Origin: Roseicyclus mahoneyensis
GTDB taxonomy: Bacteria > Pseudomonadota > Alphaproteobacteria > Rhodobacterales > Rhodobacteraceae
Assembly (NCBI RefSeq): GCF_003148775.1
Contig: NZ_QGGW01000004.1
Span: 328,071 to 392,070 of the forward strand
Direction of reading: 5' to 3'
DNA: 64,000 bases
Shown: one piece after another, positions 34,045 to 43,500 of the stretch
Numbering within the stretch: the first letter of the stretch is position 1
How the letters are laid out: the number at the start of each line of letters is the position of its first letter
Position numbers and translations under genes: made by a program
The notes under the pieces: model-generated
What the model saw: only the letters and a program-made list of their open reading frames with translations
What the model was told of the DNA's origin: nothing
The model's database searches: none

Positions 34045-34748
34045 TCCTGCAGGCCTTTCTCAAATCCCTCGGCCAGTTGTCCGACCGCCGGTTCCTCATG
34101 GTGCTGGGCCTTGGCGTCGGCCTGACGCTCGTGCTGCTCATCGGCTTCTACATCGGCTTCGTCACCTTGGTGGGCCTCATCATGCCCGACACCTTCAACC
34201 TGCCTTGGATCGGCGAGATCACCTGGGCCGAGACCGCGATCAGCTGGGCGGCGGTGCCGCTCTTCTTGCTGGTGTCGGTCTTTTTGATGGTGCCCGTCGC
34301 CTCGGCCTTCATGGGGATATTCCTCGAACAGGTGGCCGATGCGGTCGAGGATGTGCATTACCCCGACCTTCCCCAAGCGCGCAGCGTCGGCATTCTCGAA
34401 GGGATGGGGGATGCCGCGCGGTTCCTTGGCGTGGTGATCGGCGTGAACCTCGTGGCGCTGGTCGGCTACCTGCTTTTCGCGCCGATTGCGCCGCTGCTGT
34501 TCTGGGTCGTGAACGGCTTCCTGCTTGGCCGGGAATACGGCCAGCTTGTCGCCCTGCGTCGGACGGATGCGGCGGGCGCGCGGGCATTCCGGCGGCGCAA
34601 TTCAGGCACGCTGTTTGCGGCGGGCGTCTTGATGGCGGTGCCGCTGACGATCCCGGTGGTCAACCTGCTGGTCCCGATCCTTGGGGCTGCGACCTTTACC
34701 CACCTCTATCACATGCTCAATCGGGTTGCCCCATCCCGAAGCGCGTGA
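34041..34748 (+). CDS. EI24/CysZ-like membrane protein
   Basis: The 235-residue protein has about five or six membrane helices and the EI24/CysZ pattern (FLKSLGQLSDRRFLMVLGLG at the start, FLEQVADAVEDVHYP, FNPxL-less LLGREYGQLVALRR). CysZ proteins are sulfate permeases in some bacteria, and many EI24 homologues are uncharacterised; no cys gene is nearby. It overlaps the nitroreductase stop by 4 nt, and its 3' end overlaps the convergent DUF1467 gene by 32 nt. Confidence 0.75.
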   Translation: MILQAFLKSLGQLSDRRFLMVLGLGVGLTLVLLIGFYIGFVTLVGLIMPDTFNLPWIGEITWAETAISWAAVPLFLLVSVFLMVPVASAFMGIFLEQVADAVEDVHYPDLPQARSVGILEGMGDAARFLGVVIGVNLVALVGYLLFAPIAPLLFWVVNGFLLGREYGQLVALRRTDAAGARAFRRRNSGTLFAAGVLMAVPLTIPVVNLLVPILGAATFTHLYHMLNRVAPSRSA

Positions 34749-34998
34749 ACAGGTCAATGTCGTCGATGGTGACGGCGCCCGACAAGATGACGCCTGCGAT
34801 CACGGCCCAGATCCCCGCCGCCACGCCCGAGGTCACCAAGAAACGGCGCTTGAGTTGAGGGTTCACCGGGGCCGAGCCATGGGTGCCCATGACCCGCTCG
34901 CCGGTGTCGGATTGGCTGGTCACACCCACCTGCAACACGACGAACAGCGTCATGAACCAGATGATTGCGTAAAGCACGATGCCGGTGACAACGCCCAT
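34717..34998 (-). CDS. DUF1467 family membrane protein
   Basis: The 93-residue protein has two hydrophobic helices (MGVVTGIVLYAIIWFMTLFV and SGVAAGIWAVIAGVILSGAV) and the DUF1467 core NPQLKRRFLVTSGVAAGIW. It is conserved in alphaproteobacteria, often downstream of mce, as here. The start shares a base with the stop of the epimerase gene (TGATG). The function is unknown. The 3' 32 nt are antisense to the EI24 gene. Confidence 0.82.
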   Translation of the reverse strand: MGVVTGIVLYAIIWFMTLFVVLQVGVTSQSDTGERVMGTHGSAPVNPQLKRRFLVTSGVAAGIWAVIAGVILSGAVTIDDIDLFTRFGMGQPD

Positions 34999-35402
34999 CA
35001 GACCTGCTCCAGTTCCACAAGCGTCCCGTTGAAATCCTTGGGATGCAAGAACAGCACGGGCTTGCCATGCGCCCCGATCTTGGGCTCGCCGGTGCCCAGC
35101 ACCCGCGCGCCTGCAGCCTGAAGGCGGTCGCGTGCGGCGAGGATGTCGTCGACCTCGTAGCAGACATGGTGGATGCCGCCCGAAGGGTTCTTGTCGAGAA
35201 ACCCCTGGATCGGAGAGTTTTCGCCCAGGGGATACAAAAGCTCGATCTTGGTATTGGGCAGTTCGATGAACACGACGGTCACGCCATGGTCGGGCTCGTC
35301 TTGTGGCGGGTTCACCTTGGCACCCAGCGTGTCGCGGTATTGCGCGGAGGCGGCCTCTAGGTCCGGGACGGCGATGGCGACATGGTTCAGGCGGCCGATC
35401 AT
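34998..35402 (-). CDS. mce: Methylmalonyl-CoA epimerase
   Basis: The 134-residue protein has the glyoxalase/VOC fold: NHVAIAVPDLEAASAQYRD at the start with the first metal His (His7), the GVTVVFIELPNTKIELLYPLG strand, GIHHVCYEVDD, and HPKDFNGTLVELEQV with the last ligand Glu. It epimerises (2S)- to (2R)-methylmalonyl-CoA in propionate breakdown. A mutase is not in the window. The start lies after a GGAGA sequence at about 35410. Confidence 0.93.
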   Translation of the reverse strand: MIGRLNHVAIAVPDLEAASAQYRDTLGAKVNPPQDEPDHGVTVVFIELPNTKIELLYPLGENSPIQGFLDKNPSGGIHHVCYEVDDILAARDRLQAAGARVLGTGEPKIGAHGKPVLFLHPKDFNGTLVELEQV

Positions 35403-35580
35403 GGGGGTATCTCCTGCTTGGCGTGGGCGAGATATGGCCCGCATGGCCCCGCAAGCCAAGGGGTGAAGCGCCGCAGGCGGCCGCATTAACCGGGGGTCAA
35501 CCTTGAGCGGCTTTACTGGGACGGTGACGGAGATTCGGCGCGCTGGCGTCGCTTGGCATGCATCGGACAGGGGACGACAC

Positions 35581-36288
35581 ATGGATGACGACCTGACACA
35601 TATGGATTTTCGCCCGCGGCCCACGCCCGAACGGCCCCTTCTCGGCCTGACCATACTGGTGGTGGAGGACAGCCGCTTCGCGTCCGAGGCGATGCGGCTC
35701 TTGTGCCTGCGCTCGGGCGCGCGCATCCGGCGCGCAGATTGTATCGCATCCGCCGAGCGGCACCTCAATGTCTACCGCCCATCGGTTGCCATCGTCGATC
35801 TGGGGCTGCCCGACGGGTCGGGCCATGACCTGATCGCGCGCATCCACGCGATGCGGCCGCGTGTCCCGATCTTGCTGGGCACCTCTGGCGCCGACCGCGA
35901 CACCGCCGAGGCCGAGGCGCGCGCGGCTGGCGCCGACGGCTTCTTGCCCAAACCGGTCGAGGCGCTGGCGCTGTTTCAGGCCGCCATCCTCGAGCATATG
36001 CCCGAGGCGATGCGCCCGCGCCTGCCGCGTCTGGTGGAGCCGGGCGCCGTCACGCCCGACCTCATCGCCTACCGCGAGGATCTGACCCATGCGATGGAGC
36101 TGCTGGCGCTGGACGATCCGCCGGTGGGCTACCTGCGGCGGTTCCTGCTGGGCGTGGCGCGCACGGCCCGCGACGACGGGCTGGAGGATTGCGCCAACGG
36201 CATGACTCCAGCGCTAGATCAAGACGGGCGCAGCACCCTGCGCCACGCGCTGTCGAGCCGGATACAGGGTTTGCCGATGGCGATGTGA
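35581..36288 (+). CDS. Orphan response regulator with uncharacterised C-terminal region
   Basis: The 235-residue protein has a receiver domain at about 22-135: phosphoacceptor Asp73 in SVAIVDLGLPDGSG, acidic residues in ILVVEDSR, and Lys124 in GFLPKPVEA. The C-terminal 100 residues contain no DNA-binding or enzyme domain that I recognise (LIAYREDLTHAMELLALDD, LRRFLLGVARTARDDGLED). That helical part could be a phosphotransfer or dimerisation module. No sensor kinase gene is adjacent. An earlier in-frame start at 35503 is less likely. Confidence 0.82.
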   Translation: MDDDLTHMDFRPRPTPERPLLGLTILVVEDSRFASEAMRLLCLRSGARIRRADCIASAERHLNVYRPSVAIVDLGLPDGSGHDLIARIHAMRPRVPILLGTSGADRDTAEAEARAAGADGFLPKPVEALALFQAAILEHMPEAMRPRLPRLVEPGAVTPDLIAYREDLTHAMELLALDDPPVGYLRRFLLGVARTARDDGLEDCANGMTPALDQDGRSTLRHALSSRIQGLPMAM

Positions 36289-36389
36289 AGTTTGCGCCCA
36301 GTGTGCCGGCCTTAGACCGCGAATTAATCCGATCAAAAGGTAGATAGATCAGGCCATTTTTTACCAAAACTAGCACAAATCCAACACTC

Positions 36390-36409
36390 TGTGGATAAGC
36401 TGTGGATCA
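36390..36409 (-). promoter_or_regulatory. Tandem DnaA boxes next to the aspS stop
   Basis: TGTGGATAA at 36390-36398 is the exact complement of the consensus DnaA box, and TGTGGATCA at 36401-36409 differs by one base. The two boxes are 11 bp apart, one helical turn, in the same orientation. The second box overlaps the aspS stop codon. They lie in the convergent gap after the receiver gene. Confidence 0.5.
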
Positions 36410-38194
36410 ATCCCGCGGAATGACCCTAAGCCCCAACTCCATCAGCTGGTCGCTGGTCGGATCTGAGGGCGCGTTCATCATCAGGTCCTCGGCGCGCTGG
36501 TTCATCGGGAACAAGATGACCTCGCGGATGTTCGAGGTGCCTGCAAGGATCATCACCAACCGGTCGATGCCAGCCGCACATCCCCCATGGGGCGGCGCGC
36601 CGAACTGGAAGGCATTGACCATGCCACCGAAACGCTTGCGCACCTCATCCGCGCCGTAACCCGCCAGCTCGAAGGCCTTGAACATGATCTCGGGCTTGTG
36701 GTTGCGGATCGCGCCCGAGATGACCTCGTAGCCGTTGCAGGCAAGGTCGTACTGGTAGCCCAAGACGCCCAGCGGATCGCCCGACAACGCGTCGAGCCCG
36801 CCTTGCGGCATCGAGAACGGGTTGTGGGAAAAGTCGATCTTGCCGGTCGTCTCGTCCTTTTCGTACATCGGGAAATCGACGATCCAGGCAAAGGCGAAGC
36901 GGGTCTGGTCGATCAGGCCCAGTTCCTCGCCGATGGCGGTGCGGGCACGTCCCGCGATGGCCTCGAATTCCGACGGTTTGCCGGCGAGGAAGAAGGCGGC
37001 ATCGCCTGCCTTGAGGCCAAGCTGGGCGCGGATCGCCTCGGTCCGCTCGGGGCCGATGTTCTTGGCCAAGGGGCCTGCGGCCTCAAGCGACCCATCCTCC
37101 GCGTCGCGCCAAAAGATGTAGCCCATTCCCGGCAGCCCCTGCCCCTGCGCCCAAGCGTTCATGCGGTCGCAAAACTTGCGCGAGCCGCCCGTGGGCGCGG
37201 GGATGGCGCGGATTTGCGTGCCGTCTTGCTCGAGGATCTTCGCAAAAATCGCAAAGCCCGAGCCCGCGAAATGCTCGGACACCACCTGCATCTCGATCGG
37301 GTTGCGGAGGTCGGGCTTGTCGGTGCCGTATTTCAGCGCCGCCTCGGCGTAGGAGATGCGCGGCCATTGGGCGGCAGGATCGACGCGGCGGTCGCCGCCG
37401 AATTCCTCGAACACGCCTTGCAGCACCGGGCCGACGGTGCCGAACACATCCTCTTGTTCGACAAACGACATTTCCATGTCGAGCTGGTAGAAATCCGTGG
37501 GCGAACGGTCGGCGCGCGGATCCTCGTCGCGGAAACAGGGCGCGATCTGGAAATAGCGGTCGAAGCCCGAGACCATGAGGAGCTGCTTGAACTGCTGGGG
37601 GGCCTGCGGCAGGGCGTAGAACTTGCCGGGGTGGAGCCGCGACGGCACGAGGAAATCGCGCGCGCCTTCAGGGGAGGATGCGGTGATGATCGGCGTCTGG
37701 TATTCGCGGAAGCCCAGATCCCACATGCGCCGCCGGATCGAGGAAACAACGTCGGAACGCAGCACCATGTTGGCCTGCATCGCCTCGCGGCGCAGGTCGA
37801 GGTAGCGGTATTTCAGCCGGGTTTCCTCGGGGTAGTCCTGATCGCCGAAGACCTGCAGCGGCAGATCGCCGGTGACGGCCCCCAATACCTCGAGATCGCG
37901 GACATAGACCTCGATCTCGCCGGTGGGGAGTTTGGGGTTCACCAGCGCCGCATCACGCGCCTTCACCACGCCGTCGATGCGGATGCAGAATTCGGCGCGC
38001 AGCTTTTCCATCTGCGCGAAGACCGGGCTGTCGGGATCGCAGAGCACCTGCGTGATCCCGTAATGGTCGCGCAGGTCGATGAAGATGACCCCGCCATGGT
38101 CGCGCCGGCGATGCACCCAGCCCGAAAGGCGGACGGTCTGACCGGCATCGGCGGCGGTCAGGGCGGCGCAGGTGTGGCTGCGATAGGCGTGCAT
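36407..38194 (-). CDS. aspS: Aspartyl-tRNA synthetase
   Basis: The 595-residue class II synthetase has an OB anticodon domain ([20 protein letters not shown]), class II motif 2 ([18 protein letters not shown]) and motif 3 ([11 protein letters not shown], then [10 protein letters not shown]), with the bacterial GAD insertion in the middle. Two ATGs are adjacent (38197 and 38194); the second has AAGGGA at a better distance. In alphaproteobacteria this enzyme is often non-discriminating, charging tRNA-Asn too with GatCAB, but that cannot be settled here. Confidence 0.96.
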   Translation of the reverse strand: MHAYRSHTCAALTAADAGQTVRLSGWVHRRRDHGGVIFIDLRDHYGITQVLCDPDSPVFAQMEKLRAEFCIRIDGVVKARDAALVNPKLPTGEIEVYVRDLEVLGAVTGDLPLQVFGDQDYPEETRLKYRYLDLRREAMQANMVLRSDVVSSIRRRMWDLGFREYQTPIITASSPEGARDFLVPSRLHPGKFYALPQAPQQFKQLLMVSGFDRYFQIAPCFRDEDPRADRSPTDFYQLDMEMSFVEQEDVFGTVGPVLQGVFEEFGGDRRVDPAAQWPRISYAEAALKYGTDKPDLRNPIEMQVVSEHFAGSGFAIFAKILEQDGTQIRAIPAPTGGSRKFCDRMNAWAQGQGLPGMGYIFWRDAEDGSLEAAGPLAKNIGPERTEAIRAQLGLKAGDAAFFLAGKPSEFEAIAGRARTAIGEELGLIDQTRFAFAWIVDFPMYEKDETTGKIDFSHNPFSMPQGGLDALSGDPLGVLGYQYDLACNGYEVISGAIRNHKPEIMFKAFELAGYGADEVRKRFGGMVNAFQFGAPPHGGCAAGIDRLVMILAGTSNIREVILFPMNQRAEDLMMNAPSDPTSDQLMELGLRVIPRD

Positions 38195-38322
38195 CATGGG
38201 TCCCTTCGGGCGGATCTGGCGTCGCGCCGATAGACCGCCGGTGCGCGGTGAAGTCAACCCCGGCGGGGGTGCGGGATGGCGGGCCGGGCTTGCATATTTG
38301 GGGAAAGATGAAGCGGCAGGCC

Positions 38323-39096
38323 TCAGTCGCGGCAGGCGAGTGTCTCGGCCATCGCGGAGGGCGAGAAAGGGGCGATGTCGCGGCTGACCAGATCGCCTGA
38401 GGGCAGAAGGACGGTGGCCCTCACGCGCGACCAGTCGCTGTTGGCGGTCAACATCTCGGGGCCGTTGCCGCAGTCGCGCAGGCCGCCGGTGATGAAGGCC
38501 TCGCCGATGCGGTGGTTGGTGAGGCCGGGCAGGGCCGCGACTTCGGTCAGGGTGGCGCTGTCAGAGCCGTCGAAGACGATGCGCCAGACGCGAAGGGTTC
38601 GGGCCAGATGTGGGCGGTCGATATAGGCCAGTTCCATGGCACCGTCGCCGTCGAGATCGGCTGCGGCGACCGGCGCAAGCCACCGAAAACGCTGGCCGAT
38701 CCACGGTGTGCTGGCAAGGGGGTGCAGCGCATCGGCGCCGATGCGCCAGATCGCAAGCCGTGCGCCATGTTCCTCGTGGGATTCGACTGTCACGATCTCG
38801 GGGCGCCCGTCGCCGTCCAGATCGGCAAGGCGCGGGGCAAGATCCTCGAAGACCACGGGCGCATCCCATGCGCTGCGCAGGGTGCGGCCATCGGGCAGGG
38901 TCACCGCAAGGATGGTATATTCGACATCATCACCCAGAACGCCGTGCGGGTAGCGCGTCGTCGGCCCCTCGTAGGCGGCGGCGTAGCCGGTCTGCGCAAG
39001 GGCCGGGCCGGTCGCCGCCAGCCACAGGCCTGCCGCCAGCCCTGCGCCGCGGGCAGGATCGCGCCACGAGCGGGTGGGCTGTCGCGGCGCCGCCAC
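38323..39096 (-). CDS. Secreted FG-GAP/VCBS-type repeat protein
   Basis: The 257-residue protein has a signal peptide with a long basic N-region (cleavage likely after the ALAQ near residue 35) and two FG-GAP-like calcium-binding loops, [15 protein letters not shown] and [15 protein letters not shown], plus a possible third degenerate blade near [15 protein letters not shown]. Such proteins resemble partial beta-propellers outside the cytoplasm. It follows the ferredoxin gene by 6 bp on the same strand. The function is unknown. Confidence 0.78.
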   Translation of the reverse strand: MAAPRQPTRSWRDPARGAGLAAGLWLAATGPALAQTGYAAAYEGPTTRYPHGVLGDDVEYTILAVTLPDGRTLRSAWDAPVVFEDLAPRLADLDGDGRPEIVTVESHEEHGARLAIWRIGADALHPLASTPWIGQRFRWLAPVAAADLDGDGAMELAYIDRPHLARTLRVWRIVFDGSDSATLTEVAALPGLTNHRIGEAFITGGLRDCGNGPEMLTANSDWSRVRATVLLPSGDLVSRDIAPFSPSAMAETLACRD

Positions 39097-39102
39097 AGCC
39101 GT

Positions 39103-39926
<824 letters not shown>

Positions 39927-40003
39927 GCGACAGGGCGCTTTCGCGGCGGGGCGAAACAGGGTATCGTGGAACCAAGAATAAAACGCGGCGAGCAGTCCTC
40001 CCT

Positions 40004-40564
40004 ATGCGCCACAGCCTCCTTCTGCCCGGGCTTTTGGCCCTGACCGCCTGCATGCCCGCAGGCGACCGCAGCGCCTTTTCCCAACCTCTGAGTGCAGGCG
40101 AAGGCGCCATCGAGGTCATGCGTGGTGCAGGCCCGCCCGATGCCGACCCGAGCGCGTGCTACGCCAATGAATCGACGCCGGCGGTGATCGAGACGGTGAC
40201 CGAACAGGTGATGATCCAACCGCCGCAGATCGCCAGCGACGGACGTGTGCTGGAACCCGGCGTCTTCGTCAGCGAGAGTCAGCAGCGCATCATCCGTGAA
40301 CGGCGCGAGCTGTGGTTCCAGATCCCCTGCGAGATGCAGGTGGGCGATCCCGAGTTCATCGCCTCGCTGCAACGCGCGTTGGCCGCGCGCGGGTTGTATC
40401 AGGGTCCCGTTACGGGCGAGATGACCCGCCGGACGGAGCGCGCAATCCGCGCCTATCAAGAGCCACAGGGGCTGGACAGCACGATCCTGTCGCTGGCCGC
40501 GGCGCAGCAATTGGGCCTGTCGCTATGGAACCCGGAACTGGCCGCGGGCGGCGGGCAGGGCTGA
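40004..40564 (+). CDS. Lipoprotein with peptidoglycan-binding domain
   Basis: The 186-residue protein has a lipoprotein signal with lipobox LTAC (Cys16) in LLLPGLLALTACMP, then a Pro-rich spacer and a C-terminal peptidoglycan_binding_1-like domain (FIASLQRALAARGLYQGPVT, TERAIRAYQEPQGLDSTIL). It should be anchored in the outer membrane and touch the cell wall. The ATG at 40004 gives a clean signal; an earlier in-frame start at 39923 would not. It is 77 bp after the OB-fold gene on the same strand but is unlikely to be functionally linked to it. Confidence 0.8.
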   Translation: MRHSLLLPGLLALTACMPAGDRSAFSQPLSAGEGAIEVMRGAGPPDADPSACYANESTPAVIETVTEQVMIQPPQIASDGRVLEPGVFVSESQQRIIRERRELWFQIPCEMQVGDPEFIASLQRALAARGLYQGPVTGEMTRRTERAIRAYQEPQGLDSTILSLAAAQQLGLSLWNPELAAGGGQG

Positions 40565-40575
40565 GGTTTTCGCGA

Positions 40576-40587
40576 CAAGGGCCCTTG
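40576..40587. terminator. Palindrome between the convergent lipoprotein and protease genes
   Basis: CAAGGGCCCTTG is a perfect 12-bp palindrome, and the repeat GCCCTTG downstream at about 40610 allows an alternative stem. It sits in the 61-bp gap between converging genes and may act in both directions. There is no T run. Confidence 0.35.
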
Positions 40588-40625
40588 CATCGCGCCAGAG
40601 CCCTTGCCTTGGGACATGGCCCGCG

Positions 40626-42146
40626 TCAGTTCTCGAGGCTGATCGCCACGAAGCGCGGGTTTCCGGCGCGGCGGATCAGCAGCAGGATGGACTTCTGCCC
40701 GTTATCGACCGCTGTCTCTACCCGCGCCGCAAAATCGGCAACGGTGGTCACGGGCTGCTGCGCCACCTCGGTGATGATGTCGCCGGGTTCCAGCCCCTTG
40801 GCGCTGGCGTCCGAGGCAGGGTCCACCGCCTCGACCACAAGACCGCCCGACACGCCTTGCGCGCCCAGACGCTGCCGCAGCTCGTCGGTCAACGGAACCA
40901 GTTCCATCCCCAGAACCTCGGCAGAGGGGGTCGGAATGGGCGTGCCATCGGGTGCGGTGGGTGTCGCGGCACCTTCGGCCGTTTCGCGGCGGCCAAGCGT
41001 CACGTTCAGCGTCTCTGTCGCGCCATCGCGCACCACGATGATGCGCACAGTCTGACCCTCGGCGCTTTCGCCGACCATGCGGACAAGGGCGCGGGTGTCT
41101 ACGATGTCCTGCCCGTCGAGGCTGAGGATGACGTCGCCTACGGCGATCCCGCCTGCCCGCGCCGGACCCTCGGGTACGTCGGTGACAAGTGCGCCACGTG
41201 CCTGTTCAAGGCCCATGCTTTCGGCGATGTCGGCGCTGACGTCCTGAATGCGGACCCCCAGCCATCCGCGCCGCGTCTCGCCGAACTCGCGCAGTTGCGC
41301 CACCACATTGGTCACCACGTCCGAGGACATCGCAAATCCGATGCCGATGGACCCGCCGGTGGGCGACAGGATCGCGGTATTGACCCCGATCACCTCGCCG
41401 TCAAGGTTGAAGAGCGGCCCGCCCGAGTTGCCTCGGTTGATGGCAGCATCGGTCTGGATGTAGTCGTCATAGGTGCCCGACAGTGCCCGGCCCGAGGCCG
41501 AGACGATGCCGACCGACACAGAAAAGCCCTGCCCCAGCGGGTTGCCCATGGCCATGACCCAATCGCCCACGCGCATCGCGTCGCTGTCGCCGAAGGGCAC
41601 GAACGGCAGCGGCGCATCTGCCTCGACCTTGAGAAGCGCGATGTCGGTGTTGGGGTCGGTGCCGATCAGCGCAGCCTCAAGCGTGAAGCCGCCACGGAAC
41701 TCGATCAAGATCTCGTCGGCACCCTCGATGACGTGGTTGTTCGTGACGATATAGCCGTCCTCGGAAATCACGAAGCCCGAGCCCAGCGCCTGGCTGCGAC
41801 GAGGGCCCTGTTCGGGGTTTCGCCGATCGAGAAAGTCGTTAAAGAAATCCTCAAGCGGCGAGCCCTCGGGCACCATCGGGCCAGGGCCTTGCCGACCGGC
41901 GACCACGGCCGAGGTCGTGATGTTGACGACCGCATCGCCAACCTGATCGACCAGATCGGCGAACGTGGCGGGCGGGGCAGATTGTGCCCGCGCAGGCCCG
42001 CTGGCCACAATCGCCGCCAGCACGATCATTGCGGCGATCAGTGCCAAGAGGGCGCGACGGTATAGCGTCTGACCCGCATCGCGTGGGGCGGCAATCGCGC
42101 GGGCACGGGGCGCTTGCCGCGGGTCTTGGGACTGTTGGATCGTCAC
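40626..42146 (-). CDS. DegP/DegQ-type periplasmic serine protease
   Basis: The 506-residue Do-family protease has a membrane/signal segment (LLALIAAMIVLAAIVASGPARAQ, split here by length) and a trypsin-like domain with His138 (TNNHVIEG), Asp168 (NTDIALLK) and Ser241 (RGNSGGPL), then two PDZ domains (GWLGVRIQDVSADIAESMG and LRQRLGAQGVSGGLVVEAV). I use the GTG at 42146, preceded by AGGAGG 7 nt away, rather than an in-frame start at 42182. It acts in envelope protein quality control, consistent with the hflKC neighbours. Confidence 0.94.
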   Translation of the reverse strand: MTIQQSQDPRQAPRARAIAAPRDAGQTLYRRALLALIAAMIVLAAIVASGPARAQSAPPATFADLVDQVGDAVVNITTSAVVAGRQGPGPMVPEGSPLEDFFNDFLDRRNPEQGPRRSQALGSGFVISEDGYIVTNNHVIEGADEILIEFRGGFTLEAALIGTDPNTDIALLKVEADAPLPFVPFGDSDAMRVGDWVMAMGNPLGQGFSVSVGIVSASGRALSGTYDDYIQTDAAINRGNSGGPLFNLDGEVIGVNTAILSPTGGSIGIGFAMSSDVVTNVVAQLREFGETRRGWLGVRIQDVSADIAESMGLEQARGALVTDVPEGPARAGGIAVGDVILSLDGQDIVDTRALVRMVGESAEGQTVRIIVVRDGATETLNVTLGRRETAEGAATPTAPDGTPIPTPSAEVLGMELVPLTDELRQRLGAQGVSGGLVVEAVDPASDASAKGLEPGDIITEVAQQPVTTVADFAARVETAVDNGQKSILLLIRRAGNPRFVAISLEN

Positions 42147-42392
42147 GAACTTCCCTCCTGTCAGCCATGCCGGGGCGGGCACGTCACCTGCCCCCGGACC
42201 CCTCTGATATTCGGTCGGAAATCGCCGGGTTCAATCCCCGGCCTCAAATTGCCGGTGACACATCCGTCACGTCGGCGTGAGCATCTCTGATCCGACCCGC
42301 AGACAGGCCATTTCCGGGATCGTGTCACGGCGTTTGGATTTGCGCAAAGGTGGATTTGCCTACCCGGCAGTGGGTCGCTGACCGGAGGGTGG
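42147..42392. other. Intergenic region upstream of the Deg protease (246 bp)
   Basis: No gene is supported. On the minus strand this should contain the protease promoter. A GTGAC-N6-GTCAC inverted repeat lies at 42255-42270. A tRNA T-arm-like sequence is present at 42225-42241 but lacks the rest of a tRNA. Confidence 0.4.
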
Positions 42393-42596
42393 TCACAGCA
42401 GCCCCGAGCTCAGGGCCCACGATACCAGCACCGCGCCCAGCGTCATAGCGGCCAGACCGATGATGCGCCGGGTTTCCACCGGGATCGCCGCAAGGGCGCG
42501 CAACAGGTCCTCAAGACGCGAAGGGGCCAGTGCGAACACCAGCCCCTCGATCACAAGCACCATGCCAAGCCCCAGTATGAACGCCCAGAGCAGCAT
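42393..42596 (-). CDS. DUF2065 membrane protein
   Basis: The 67-residue protein has two hydrophobic helices (LLWAFILGLGMVLVIEGLVF and IIGLAAMTLGAVLVSWAL) joined by the SRLEDLLRALAAIPVETRR loop typical of DUF2065. It follows hflC by 10 bp, the family's usual position. Function is unknown; a role with the HflKC complex is suggested only by neighbourhood. The in-frame upstream start at 42632 would overlap hflC. Confidence 0.85.
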   Translation of the reverse strand: MLLWAFILGLGMVLVIEGLVFALAPSRLEDLLRALAAIPVETRRIIGLAAMTLGAVLVSWALSSGLL

Positions 42597-42606
42597 TTCG
42601 GCGGCG

Positions 42607-43500
42607 TTACTGGAAGGGCGCGGGCACCGCAACGCCGGAGCCGCTCAGATATTCGAAGAACTCGCTGTCCGGCGAAATCACCATGGTCGAGTTGCGCTGC
42701 ATCAACGCGCGTTCATACGCTGTCATCGAGCGGTAGAATTCAAAGAACTCCCGATCCTGGTTGAAGGCGTTGGCGAAGATCGCATTGCGTTCGGCGTCGG
42801 CCTCACCGCGGATGATCTCGGATTCGCGGCGCGCGTCCGAAATCAGTTCAACCACGGTCCGGTCCGCCTGGGCGCGGACACGCAGCGCGGCCTCTTCACC
42901 GCGGGCGCGTTCGTCGGTCGCCTCGCGTTCACGTTCGGCACGCATTCGGGCAAAGGTCGCCTCGAGGTTCTGGACCGGCAGGTTGGTCTGCTTAAGCCGC
43001 ACGTCGAGCACCTCGAGCCCGAGCGACGCTGCGCGGAGCCGCGTGGAGGTGGTGATCTCATCCATCAGCCGCGAGCGTTCCGAGGACAGGATCGTATTCG
43101 AGGTCACCCCATCGGCACCGAGGACAGCCCGGATCGTGGGATTGATGATCCCCTCGAGCCGTTCCTCACCAGCACGGATGCCGCCGGCACCGACAGCTTG
43201 CCGGAACTGCACGACGTCATTGATGCGGAACCGGGCGAAGGCGTCGACCACCAGACGCCGGTCATCCGACGGAGTGACCTCGATGGTGGCGGTGTCGATC
43301 GACAGGATGCGGTCGTCATAATAGACCACTTCCTGAATGAACGGGATCTTGAAGTTCAGGCCCGGCTCCTCGATCACCTGACGGATCTGGCCGAATTGCA
43401 GGACAAGCGCGCGCTGGCGCTCATCGACCACGAAGACCGAGCTCAGCAAGACGACGGCCGCCAGCACGATGACGGGAATGATATAGGTTATACGGCGCAT
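42607..43500 (-). CDS. hflC: HflC, SPFH-domain regulator of FtsH
   Basis: The 297-residue protein has an N-terminal membrane helix (YIIPVIVLAAVVLLSSVFVV) and a SPFH/band-7 domain (VDERQRALVLQFGQIRQVI, LKQTNLPVQNLEATFARM) followed by a long Arg/Glu/Ala coiled coil. HflC pairs with HflK in the periplasm to limit FtsH proteolysis. Its start shares one base with the hflK stop. Confidence 0.96.
   Translation of the reverse strand: MRRITYIIPVIVLAAVVLLSSVFVVDERQRALVLQFGQIRQVIEEPGLNFKIPFIQEVVYYDDRILSIDTATIEVTPSDDRRLVVDAFARFRINDVVQFRQAVGAGGIRAGEERLEGIINPTIRAVLGADGVTSNTILSSERSRLMDEITTSTRLRAASLGLEVLDVRLKQTNLPVQNLEATFARMRAEREREATDERARGEEAALRVRAQADRTVVELISDARRESEIIRGEADAERNAIFANAFNQDREFFEFYRSMTAYERALMQRNSTMVISPDSEFFEYLSGSGVAVPAPFQ

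Noticed and set aside
38291..38313. A sequence with CATATTT and GAAAGATGAAG resembling the repeat tail
   Set aside because: It lacks the two hairpins and does not lie downstream of a gene on its strand, so I did not count it as a copy.
42225..42241. A tRNA T-arm-like sequence (CCGGG, TTCAATC loop, CCCGG) before the Deg protease gene
   Set aside because: No matching acceptor stem, D-arm or anticodon arm lies upstream, and no CCA follows. It may be a chance hairpin.
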